A stretch of 64,000 bases of DNA from Antedon mediterranea. Taxonomy: Eukaryota; Echinodermata; Crinoidea; Comatulida; Antedonidae. The notes below the pieces were generated by a model. That model had not been told where the DNA came from. It worked only from the letters and a program-made list of their open reading frames with translations, and did not search any database. The stretch lies in contig NC_092679.1 in NCBI RefSeq assembly GCF_964355755.1, forward strand, positions 22,692,432-22,756,431. Reading direction: 5' to 3'. Shown piece by piece: positions 1 through 12,700 of this stretch. Made by a program: the position numbers and the translations under genes. The first letter of the stretch is position 1. Each line of letters opens with the position of its first letter.

Positions 1-66
1 GTAGACAGAGCTTGTTTTTTAGCCTAAAATATTAAGTATTGTTTCTTGGAGTATGATGTAACATAC

Positions 67-856
67 AAAAGAGGTGTATTGGTGTCGTCGTCATCATCAT
101 CAACTTCCAGAAGCCAACCGTAGTCTTTGGACTGCAAAAATCCTGAGGCACCCTTCCTCTTTCTCGTGCCAGTTTGTTCTCCTTGTTGCTCTTCAAAATC
201 CATGTCTCCTAAGTCTACTTTTGTGTCAAATTGTCCTGAAATATAATAAGAAAAATTGTTTATCACACAATCTTATAACTAATAGGAAACAATAATTTGA
301 TTTAATTTAAAAGTAATAAGTAAGTGAAGTATATATTCTATTTAAAAGTATTGTTTTATTATTAATATTATTTAATTTGCCCTAGGCCTAGATAGATAGT
401 AATAGTAGGTCCAGCCATATATAAAATAAGCCATAAAATGCCTAGGCTAGGCCTAGTATTAGCTAGGTCTAGTCTAGGGCCATAGTTAGTATTTAATAAA
501 TGTAAGTTAATAATGTAAATTAAAATAACTAATACTTATAGTAATAATATACAGAGAGAACAACAATATTTAATAATATTATAATATACTTTCTCATGTT
601 GATGAAATCCATCGTATTATTATAATGTATTCTATTCTTGGACCTAGGCTAGGCCAAGCCTTCTTTAGCCACCCTTCAGACCAATGTTTCACACCTCCTC
701 AAACACGTACTTACCAGTGTCCCCAGCAGAGTCGTAGGTCCCTTGTTGGTCTGACGAAGCTGGGCTAACAAATTCAAGCCCACCCTGCTTCTGCTGGTGC
801 TGAAAGCTCGGATCACCACTCAGTGCAGACGACGGATAACTATCTTGATCACTCAT
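67..856 (-). CDS. YIPF4: YIPF4, Yip1-domain membrane protein, 5' end only (partial)
   Basis: Two coding exons, complement(715..856) and complement(67..235), give about 103 residues; the gene runs off the left edge. The start ATG at 856-854 has an in-frame TGA three codons upstream. Exon 1 ends at a GTAAGT donor (714 downward). Exon 2 follows a TTCAG acceptor and ends at a GTATGT donor (66 downward); the phase joins as Asp-Thr-Gly-Gln. The segment YGWLLEVDDDDDDTNTPLL (exon 2) matches the conserved cytosolic stretch just before the transmembrane part of YIPF4. Exon 1 encodes a Gln/Ser-rich tail. YIPF proteins are five-pass ER/Golgi proteins linked to Rab-dependent trafficking (family knowledge). 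The transmembrane exons are not in the window. It is divergent from WDR64, with about 1.1 kb between the starts. Confidence 0.88.
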
Positions 857-1968
857 TATCTCTCAGTATTATTATAATTTGTTTTTATTCACAAAAATAT
901 TAGTTTTTAGATCCCTCTAACACCCACTTTGGGTAAAAACCACGTAAACAGTTCAGTTCACCACTGACAATTGAGTTGGTCAGTAGCATCGCGTCAACAC
1001 GTCTACAAATCCGTCATTAAATCTACATCGCGTTTTTAAATGACAGTACTGAATTTTGGAAAATAAAAATACAGCAAAGTCGCACATTTTTCAACTTTTT
1101 CAAATGTCAAATATCTACTGATTGGTGTTTTATCAAATTTCCAAAAACTAAAAAAATACGTAATTTTACTATAACTTTCATTGCATTTTTTATTTTAATT
1201 TCTAAATGTATCTTTTTTTTTTATTAGTATTCCCGTTATTATTGCTATATTTTTTTTGTGGATAATGTTTCAGAAACTAAGCATGCTAAGGGCCAAAAAG
1301 ATATACGACACTGCAGATTAAATTAATCTATAGGGCTTGTAAAATTGCATTAAAGAGTGACCGTATAAAGTGGTTATCCTAGGCTAGTTCTAGGGTGGAA
1401 ACTTTTCTAATATATTTATTTTAGGAAAATGTATATATCTAATGATCGTCCATTCGTAATTATTGTCCTATAGCGCCAAGTCTGAGCTTGATGACTCCAT
1501 TATTCCGAACGCTATATTAATTCTTCCCAACTTCAAATAAGATATTAATAGTTTACCAATTGTCTACTGAACGATTGGAACCGTTTAGATATTCTGTTAA
1601 TAATTTACGATATAATATTTAATTCATATCAATCTCAACGCGGTTTTCGGTTTACAAATTCCAACACGATCCTCGCGAGTACTCGAGTCAGTAGTACAGT
1701 ACAGTAGGCCTACTTATACTAACAATGTGACCCAAGAGAGAAAAGCAAAGCGTATAACTGTTGTCAAGGCAACCGGGGTAAATCATTGCCGTGTGAAACC
1801 AATGAAGAGGTCGAGCTATACACACACCCAAACAAAACAGTCCTTAGCCTATTCAGTACAATACAATAAAATACCATCACTGCCGCGGTGGCAATCAGTT
1901 AAAAGCTGCCTTTATTATCATCATTTATCTGTGTATTTGCCACTCTGTAGGCCTAAGCACAATGAATT
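857..1968. promoter_or_regulatory. Divergent promoter region between YIPF4 and WDR64
   Basis: This 1.1-kb stretch separates two start codons on opposite strands, so it must hold the 5' UTRs and promoters of both. There is no clear TATA box. It is AT-rich, with several CTAGG and AGGCCTA strings near its right end and direct CAGTA repeats near 1690-1705. No coding sequence is evident; a short open frame at 1727-1972 has no recognisable content. Confidence 0.45.
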
Positions 1969-3768
1969 ATGAATCCAGTGAGCAAGGACTACACGGGCTT
2001 ACACCGACCGTACACAAGTAATACATTTAAAGTTAAATTAGGAAAGTTTGAGGATTTGATAGCTGACTTAACTCAGCAGGATAGTGAAGCCAGTGCGGAA
2101 GAACGAAGGCAGGTTATTAACAGTATGTATTGATTTTCATATATCAATGTCTTGACATTCAGTGCTGTAGATAATATATATGAGACTAAGTAGCATTAAG
2201 TTTCGTACATTTCCTGATACGCTTTTGTAATGAGACTACAATTAGACCCGTTCGTACGTGAAACTGATTAACATGATCGATACTAGACCATTAAAAATCA
2301 GTTACTGTAGGCCTAATGATTGTATTATTAATAGTGTTGTTGTCATATCCTATTACAAAATATATCATGGATATTAAAATGTCAAGGCCATGTATACCGA
2401 CAAAATTAATGTTTATTAATAAATCAAAATTTTAAATGACAAATCAACACATTATTCCTGATCCTATTAATTATTATTTTTGCTGTTGCTTTGTTGCTTT
2501 GTATGTTAGTGTTGTTCCTTTTCTTTTTCATTTTATCCTCTCGATTTTTCCCCTTAAATGTTACAAAACGAAGGAGATATGTAAAATTTCATGCGCATTA
2601 TAGCGATAAGCAAAACATAATTGAAATTCATTATTATATCACAGCACTTTGTGATTGGTGTGTGGGAGGGGGAAGTACTGGTATAGGATCAATGTTCCGA
2701 CCCTTTGTAGACACCAATCCTGAATCCGCTCATTAAGGGCATCGTTCATATTTCTCTTGTGCATCCATTCTACATATCATATTATTTATTTACAAATACA
2801 GAAACTCTTCGCTTTGATGCGTTTTGCGATTCTATTCGCTCCTTATTTGGACCTGATATAAAAAGTAATGACTTGAAAGCTATATTTAAGAAGATAAGTT
2901 CGAATCCTGACGCAAAAGTTGACTGGAGTGAGGTAAAGAATAACACTAAACTTTTTACATAATTTGGCTGACATTGTTTTATCTCGTATTGGAACAAATG
3001 TTTTCCCTCTGACGTAATTTCATTTCTCCAAATAATCAGAACTTATCTTGATTTTAGACAATTCGTGAGAGAAGGGAGATAGATATGTACTACTGTCAGA
3101 AGCTTCAGTTTTAACTAGTCCTAGTTAAAAAACAACTAGTATGATCCTACACAATAAGTTTTCCATCAGAACAATTCGGCCTAACATTTAATTCGGCAGT
3201 ATTATTTCGTTTCTCTCACGAATCTAGAATTGAGATAATGTTTATGATGGTTTGGAGAAATGAAGTTCACATTATTCCAAACACGACTATATCAATGTTT
3301 TAACATACGATATGTTAATTTTTAAATTTTGTTGATAAGAAATACTTGAAATTGGCGATCATCGGACGATCGTCTTATCCGACACCACCTCTACATTGAT
3401 AGTAACATGTTGACAAGACAGTAGATGATGCGGTGGATCGGATCTACTGATGTAAATTAGATTTTAATAAATATTGGTTTTGTAATATAATTTTGATTGG
3501 TATAAAAGGTAGAAAACAGTAGGATATTCACGTCGATTGTTGTGGCTAAGGTGTAAGGGCAGGAAACGATACGATACGATAACTTTTAAAGTAGACCTAC
3601 GATCGCCCGTTTTTATCCACAAGAATCTTAAATACGGATGGGTACTGTACCTATTTTTTCAGTTATTTGGATATTTTCAATCTGAAAATGAAGAAAATGA
3701 CCAACTATTGAGGGAAGAAGTTAGCGTGTTCACAGTTTCACAGAAGCAACGAATAGGAGAAGCGTCAG
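1969..3768 (+). CDS. WDR64: WDR64 exons 1-3: degenerate EF-hand module
   Basis: These exons encode the segment before the propellers. It contains KFEDLIADLTQQDSEAS and then TLRFDAFCDSIRSLFGPDIK, followed by an EF-hand-like 12-residue loop in ISSNPDAKVDWSELFGYF. The loop keeps Asp at positions 5 and 9 and Glu at position 12 but lacks Asp at position 1 and Gly at position 6, so calcium binding is doubtful (inference). The junction WSE|LFGYF joins exons ending at 2932 and starting at 3663. Confidence 0.8.
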
Positions 3769-6700
3769 GTAAAGGCCTAAAAGTATTTTTTTAGTGCTAG
3801 TTCCGAATCATTTATCCTTTATGATAGGCATTAAATAGGCCTAGTAAACATAATGGTTATTATCTGTAACATTATCATAGTTTTTAAACCAGTGACGCAA
3901 ATTAAAAATAATCGTTTTGTCAGGATTTGAAAAGTTCATGTGCGCCCGCCCGCCGCGTGCATTGATGTATCGTCATCATTTAGGTGGTGGTGGTGGAAAG
4001 AAACACAGCCCGCCGTTCGAGTTTTGACAATTAATTTTGATCTGGAAAATTAACGCATGCGTACTCGTCGATCGGTGTTGTCGTATGCGATCCAATCATG
4101 TCATTGTCATTCTTTTTTCTTTATGATATAGGCGACAAGAAGAGACGTGATATAATACAGAGTGTGGTTCACAATGCTCAGCTTGATATTTACATAGCTG
4201 CCTCACAAAAGGGCGCACTTTCTGTCTGGAGTGGAAAGGTAATTTTATATAAGGTTGGCCTAATTAGGCCATTCTCATAATAAAAAGACTAAATCAAGGT
4301 ATTTGAAATGAATTAATATTTTCCGAAATATGTGACTCATTCTGCGTCCCATCAACACAAAATATATTTTTATTTCTTCCTTGTCCCACCATACCTAAAT
4401 CCTTATCTTTTGCTTAATTGCTATTGGTTACAATTTAACCAATAGTATTTCTTTATTTGGATATGTTGACACGTCCACCTGGAATCTGGATCAAAAAAAA
4501 AAATGCGCGGCGCGGCGACGATGTAAGAAGCAGCATGGCTAGAAAGAAAATCAATATGAAATACCGTAGGCCTACAAATTAAGAACACCGTAGTATATTT
4601 ATTTTTCGAAAGATAGAGATGAATTGGATACTTCATGGTAATTTATAGTTGAAATCGCTTGGGGAGTTTAGCTAGATTTAGGCCTATCGCGACGACATCA
4701 AAGAAAACCTAGCTCACCTCAGGCTGGGCCCAACTATTTTCCTCATCATGTATCCACTGCACAAATCGCGATCTACTGCTTGATGGTTGATTTGTTAGGC
4801 CTATCTAGCATGGTAGTTTAACTAAGTTTCAATGTCATTAATTATAGGCCTACCGACAGAGAGACCCATTCAAAGACAAATCAATAGGTAGATAATAGAT
4901 GTTGTGCAGTGTTATTTGGTGTTTACAGATTGTAATTAATCCTATTACCAAATATTTGATTGATTAAAAAAGAGAACAAATACAATGAGAGATTACAATA
5001 CAACCTTCCTTGCTTCTTAGGCTACAACTACATTGTGGACCCTGATTATATTATAGGAGAAACACTACTGGATGTTTAAATAATTGAACTTGGTGATACT
5101 ATTAGACAGTTTAGATTTAAAATGTAAGAAACAAAAAGAAGACCATCAAATCAAAGACAAACAACCTTTTTTTGTTAGAAATAGTACATTTACTAAAATG
5201 GTATAAATTAAGATTGGTATATTGTATAAAGTTAAAAAAATTATTTTTCTTTCAGAATTTGCGATTACAAGGATGTGCCGATATCAAAGTAGGTTTTATT
5301 TTACAAAAGTTTATGTATTAAATAATTTAATTTAAAAAAATATGTTTTTTTATATCTTTCAAATGTAATTTCCATTCAATGTTTATTTTTACTGATTTTA
5401 AATTCATTTTTGTGTTCTAGGAATCATCGTGGGTTACGGGTGTTGACTATCTGCCAGGTTTACGGAAAATTACTGTATCAACAGAAAGGAGCTTTGCATT
5501 ATGGGATTACAGAGCAAAAGGAAAGAATCAGGTAAGGAGACTGATTGGTCCGAACCATTTATTTTGTTATTTTCTACGGAAGTGATTAACTTTATTAAAG
5601 CTACAAAATAATCATCAGTATTCAAGTCTGATTTAATTAAAATTAATTTTTCATGTTTTTGGGAGACAATACATTTGTGTTTTTTATTTTCAGAACATTT
5701 TCTGTATAAAACCATTAGACAACTCAGTACAGTGCATGTGTTATGTACCGCATAGCAACAATCTCCATGAAGACAGCATTCTCTATGGTGATGACCTAGG
5801 TTACCTAAGTCTCATGACGATAGCTGCTAAAGATCTCAACACAAAAAACGCAAAAGTTGACAGAAAGAATGGAAATCTATTATTAGAACCTTCTGACCTA
5901 AGCTAGTGAGTATGCAAGTCTTGTATTTTGTGATAACGCACTGGGGTATTTCTTGCAATTTGATTGGTCAATTATGCATCACATGTCATTTGGAATTAGC
6001 GGAAAGGTAATATCTAATGGTGATAATTAACACTCTAATCTAATGCACTTTCATCTTTCTATGAACGTGTTAAGAATTTTTGCCATGCGACGTTGACTGA
6101 TCGTGTTCAGAAATCAACTTGTTGTGCCCGCCATTTATTTTTCTACTCGGCGTCTTAAGTTGTAGCATTGCCTCTTTAATAGCCTAGCATTTAATTGAAT
6201 TTTAAACATTTTGATTTCAAATTCTTTTCGTTTTATCCACAGCGCTGTATGTAAACGAAAGTTGCATGATAACTGGGTTTTAAAGGTAATGTATATTTTA
6301 AAACTATATCATCAACCACTATTAAGGAGAGAGAAAGTCTGTGTGCAATTCAGCCCAGTAGACTGCAAGTTGCAAGTTATTCCCCTTTCATTATTCAATA
6401 TAAAACAAAAATGATTTATAAGGGTTTTTTTTAGATAAAATATTTTCCTGAGCTACGATGTTTTGCATCTTGTTCTGCAAGTAGTACTACTTCTTTTATT
6501 CTGGAAGATGTCAACAGGTTGTATAACAATCAGTAAGTATTCTCTATTTATCTCTTTTGAACCCTGATCAATAAATAACCTCTAATTATAAGTATTGACC
6601 GTATTAAACATACATTGCCTTTAATAGGTGTCCCACTTTAAAATGCATTTTACTGTTTGAATTTTCAGACCCTGTCGTTCATTTGGAGTGCCAAAAGGCG

Positions 6701-9700
6701 TCAACTGTTTTGCGTACTGCGCCCGTGCCAACATCCTTACAACAGGAGGAAATGATAAGATTGTACGCATTTGGCACCCTCATATATTCTCTCGACCCAC
6801 CGGTAAAATGATCGGTCATCTGTTTACAATTATTGACATTGTTGTCAATGAGAAGGATCAACATGTTATTAGTTTATCAACTGCTAGGGTAAGTAGTCTT
6901 GTAATTAAGAATATTAAATCAAGTCAATAGTATCGTTTGTAGTTAAGATATAGGTACTACAAAGCACAGATATCATATCTGCATCTAGATTCAAGGCACT
7001 CCCAGTCGCACTTAATAGAACCCATCTTTCCAAAAAAAACTAGGGGTTCCCTTTTCGATCCCTGCCGTTTCAACTCGGGGTCACTGCGTCCAGTTCAATC
7101 ACTTCATTCGGTAACCACAATATTCTCACATTTAGGTACAGTAGTGGAGCTGTAGCTTGGTGGATAACAATGCCTCCAATCCCAAGGTCCAGTGTTCAAT
7201 CCTTACCAGGGTCATGAACTCCTCCTTTTTCATTTGCCTCAAATAATACTTAAGCTCCGTCTACTTTGTCAAACTAGTTTCGATAGTGTAGACCGAGCTC
7301 AAGTTTATAAGCATGATATAATTTATCCATTATTGTATTTGGCAAGTTATGAAATGGGGTACCAATATTATTCACATCATTACAAATTTTAGTTTCCAAA
7401 CAAGAGCTAGAAGTTTAAATGATGATATTGTTTTGATTTACAGGTTTTCAGAATATGGGATATTCATACTCTTACAAGTTTGCAAGTGTTTACTGATAAC
7501 GAAGAAAGACCAGGAGAGAAGAGAATCCATTGTATGTGGTTTGATGAAAAGCATGAAAGACTAATAACAGGTATGCTACAGTGTTTTTAGAGCCTATTTA
7601 TCTTGGAGAATTATTAGTAGTAGAAATAGGTTCCCTGTAAGTCATTGGATATTTTGACCTCTGGTCTTCACAAAAGCATATTTGAAAAAAGAGATTTATT
7701 TTATGTTGGCTAGGTTCAAGTGTTCTTGACCTTTGGCCTTTGACACGTACAGTTCAGGATACTATGCAAGTACCGCATACACATGACAGACCAGTGGTTC
7801 AAGTGCTTTATAACCAAGAACTTAGTCAAGTTGTGACAGTCTGCTCTGAGTCTATCATTAAAGTAAGTATGCTTAAATATGGTAGTGATATACCCAAATA
7901 TAGTAGTGATATACCCAAATATGGTAGTGATATGAAATCATCATGTCCATATATGGGCACATCGCATCACTTTTTTGTCACATAAAGTTTGATAGTTTCT
8001 ACAGAGCTTAAGATTTTCCGAGCCAAAAAACTATGTGTAAATTTTGATTTCAGGTTTGGGAGCTTGAGACTGGTAAATCAGTGTATTCTGTGCCTGATGC
8101 TCATGGCAGCAGCATTGAGATTACAGCAATAGCAGTTGATGCCTCTGGATATAGGCTGGTATCTGGTGCTGTTGATGGTAAGACAATTGACTACATTATT
8201 CACTACCAGAAACTTTTGTGAGATGATGAAAACATCTTTGGCATCCTTGATCTTGTAAATGAAAGCCCCTGTAAAACAATGCAATAGTTTTATTTTTTTT
8301 TTATTTTATTATTTTTTTATTTATTTATTTTTTATTTTATTTATTTCATGGATTACTTTTATTTGTATGTGAAGCGCACTTAAAATTCCAAATTTATTAT
8401 TATTATTATAATACTACCATGATAGTCCAGATCTTTATTACCAAGGAGAGGTGTGGGATTGTGTTTTTCTGAAAACCATTGTTACATTAATTATTTTGAT
8501 AGGGTCAATAAAAGTCTGGGACTTTGGAAGTGGTCAAGAAATTCGTATGTGGAATGCAGAAGAAGTGAATGAAGATGATAGCGCCATCGTTGGACTACAG
8601 TACTGCGATGTAAATGGTCGCCGTTGCATACTCGCCAGTGGATGGAACAACAGAATACGACTACTGGAGGTAGGCATTTAAAATTGGTGTATTCAGAATC
8701 ACATTTTTCAAATATGGATGTATCCTCAATCGACCAAACAAACACTTAGCTAGCATATTCTATAAACAATCGTCAAGTTGGTAAATTTAATACATTAACC
8801 AAATAGTGATCAATTTTATAAATACTCTTTGTTTAAAAAAAAAAAATTATTTAGTAAACATTTTTTTCTCATCACTACTATGTTGGCTGTCTAATTGTGT
8901 ATTACCTCCATGTTTGAAACACAATTTAATTTTGCAGGACAACCAAGAATGCAGAGAACTAACTGTTTATTTTGAATTTTCTGATCTTTATCATTCACCA
9001 ATATCTGAATGTGGAATCATCTCGGATTCATTTAACGAGTTTGCCAAATCAAGTCCGCTGCCATCCATCAGTAAAGCACAGATTACTAGTTTATGTAGAA
9101 AGGTAAGGTGTTATTCAGGGGTCATGTGAATCCACAGGGTATAATGCTAGGGGCACACGTTCCCACTTTTGACAGATACAATACAATTACTCTTTTGATA
9201 TCTAATTTTGATATTATACTTTAGCCCACCCCCATGAAAAATCATGTATCTGCCCCTGGTATTAAAATATACGAAAAATATCTTGTAATTACTAGAACAA
9301 TACAGAATTTTTTTTAAATAGCTAATGCCGTTTCAGCTGCTTAAAATGTCTTGTGAAATGTAAAAAATAGCTTTATTTTATACACAGTGGTTTTTATTCC
9401 AGAAATTTGTACTGTTGAGAATTTACTGTTGAAATCATGTTTTTTCTAGGATAATGTTCTGCTATCAAATGAGATGAGTTGTTTGGCATGTAACACACCT
9501 GATCATGTGATCACAGGTTGCATGAATGGGAATCTTATTTTATGGAACCTACCCGAAGGTACAGTGAACAAAATGTAAGTCAAATTAAAACTTCTCTTCT
9601 CAAATTCTTCCTTCATACATATAATATTAATGTTCTGGGACTAGAAGCAAAAGCTTGTCCACTGCCATCCTCTGATACAGTCATTGAATAGTGAGAATAT

Positions 9701-12700
9701 TTTAATGATTTAAAAGCCTGACTGTCCTACTATCTGCTCTACTTGTTAAATAGAACAGTCAATGTTTAAACTCTACCCATTTAACTTGTATAAACATTAT
9801 TTGTATGAAATAGACTGATAGTCCACTACTGTTTATACCTTCGTTCGAAACTGTCATTAATTGACTTGAAGACTATGTATTAGATGCTAAACTGCATATT
9901 AACAAATGTCGTATTAATGAAAGAGATAAATAAAGTGATCATTTCCGTAATTATCAAACAGATTTCACTTGTATGATGCACCGTCTGCCAATAAGAGCAG
10001 CCATCGATCAAAGAGTCTGTATCCACGTCAAGTTGCCATGGTGACATTCCTTGTCCACAAAACTAGACGTCCAGATCCAGCATATATTAAGTAAGTTTAG
10101 AATATTAATTTATACATTATTATATTGATTATATCTATACTTAAAATTATATTATTTATTAATAGTTACTTTACAGAAAATTAACAGAGTTTGTAACAAT
10201 TCCTATTCAGTAAATCATCTATACAGGTCAAGAGGTCATTGACCAAGATAGTGGTCAAATGGTAAAATTTATAATATTTTATATTACAGAAAGTTAACAG
10301 GGTTTGTAAATAATGAACTTCCTAATGTGGATGAAAATGAAAAATCCAGCAAGGAGGTTGTCAATAAAGATACAGGTCAAGTGGTCAATGACCCAGGTAC
10401 TGGTCAAGAGGTCATTGGTCAAGATACAAATAATCAACAGGTCAGTATGTACTCCTGTCTGAACCCCTGACTTGACATTGTTTGTGTTTTACTCTACAGG
10501 ATGTGACAAAAAAACGTGTCCATATATGAACATGATGATGTCATATGACTACCATATTTAAGCACATTACATTTTTTTGTCAAAATAGTTTAAAAGTGTA
10601 GACAGAGCTTTACAATTGTTAATGAATTCCACATTGTACTTTAAACTATACTTATTTGCTCTAAATTTTGTTTTACTCTACAGGATGAAAACAAAACTGT
10701 TAATGAATTTTCAGAAAAAGATGATGATACCAAATCAGAAGAACAAGGTATTTAATATTATTACTGTTGTTCCTTATTTATTTTTAACTATTAAATGTAA
10801 ATTATTGCATAACATTACGTTTTTACCAAGTCCATTTCGATAGTAGTTTTTCTAGGACACTAAAATTAAATTCTGTTTTAGAACACAATGAAATTGAGTC
10901 AAAGGTACCGGAAAGAAAAGAAAGATCTGAGAATGAAGATGATGCTCTAGTTAACAACGATGCTGTCTCTACAAGTTCTATTTGTAAGGAATTTGATGAG
11001 GACAATATTGATCCCAACAGCAAGATGATAGTGTCCTTCTTTGATCCGATAGTGGCATCATGCCACGCAGACGGATATATTCGATTTTGGAATGTGGAGG
11101 TAAACAAATGTATTTTTTTAAATCTGTCAGAACATTATTGATTAGTTTAATCAATGAATATGGTTTGAATAATCCATCGCTTGTGATTGGTCAAATCACT
11201 TACGTCCTTGCTTTGCATCCTCCGAGCTTAAACAAGAACATCATTAAATACATCTGAAGAATGCTAATAAATTATAATAATAAAATAATAAATATTTATA
11301 GATATTATTTTATAACCTACTTTGTAATGTTTGGGCTAGCAATAAGCTTGCATTCGGGCTAGTAACATCTAGAGCAGCAAATCTGCAGTGGCCTGTTATG
11401 TAAAAACCCTTTCATACATTATCTTTCCAGGGCGATCTGTTGCAGGAATGTATGTCAATTACAAAGAGACATGGTTCTGGTATCAGCTCTGTTTGCTCAG
11501 ATGAAGATTGTAACTTCTTAATTACAGGAGATTCTAGTAAGCCCACAAATAAATTGACATTTGGAAAACTAATTAACAGCTGACATCACTTAAGCTCTGT
11601 CTACACTATCAAACTATTTTGACAAGTGTGTTGTGCCCATATATGGTAGTAATATGATCAAATATGGTAGTGATGTGCCCTAAGATGGTAGTGAAATTAC
11701 ATCATCGTGTCCAAATATGGGCACATCACATTTTTTTTTTCAGATAAAGTTTGATAGTGTAGAAAAGTTTGTATCAATGAGTAAAACCCCTATAATGGAC
11801 ACCATCAGTAGTTGTACACCTACACTAATAAACAAAATTAGAAACAACATTTTATAGCAGTTTAAATTATGGAAAAAAGTTTCAAAAGCATGAAAAAAAA
11901 TCAAATCATTGAATTAAAATATTTATTTATGCATAATCAGTAAATTAAAAAAAGGTTTTATTGTAAAATATCATTAATCTCATTTTTTCATTTATATTAT
12001 CAAATTAATTATTTTTTTGGCAGAGGGTTACGTTACAATTTGGGATATAGAAGCCTTTCTGAAGAATCCTAAGTCAGAAGAAAATGTAAGCAATATTTTT
12101 TATTAAATTTAATTTAAATATATTTTAGAATGAAAATCAAAAATAAGATGAGAACAAAATGTTGAAAATGAGTGGTATATGTACAATATGTACATCATAT
12201 TATTGTTATAGGTTTTTGTATGAATATTGAAAACTTTTTGTTGACATGGATTAATAAGTATTAGAGAGATTTGTTCTGTAAACAATTTCTTTTTCTTTCT
12301 TTCATTTATTTGGCATCTCAATACATAACATTAAAAATACGTCAATAATATATATAATCACCTTAAATATTAAAATACATCAAAAAAGCAAATAAAAATG
12401 GCGGGATTAATGAGGTCTGACGATGCACGGGAAAACACATAAAGTCGTTTAAAGTAAAATGAACAACTTAATTCCAATGTGGTCCCTAAAAAGATAGTAA
12501 TTATTAATTATAACAATGCTTTGTTATATTTGCCGTTTACTTAATATTACAAATGATACATAACACTAAACACTGAACAATATGTACATCTTTAAGAGCT
12601 AGGTTATTGTATGAATATTAAAGACTGTTTGTTTAGATTAATAAGTATTAGAGAGATTTGTTCTGTAAACAATTAATGCTTGGTTATGTTTTCCGTTTGC

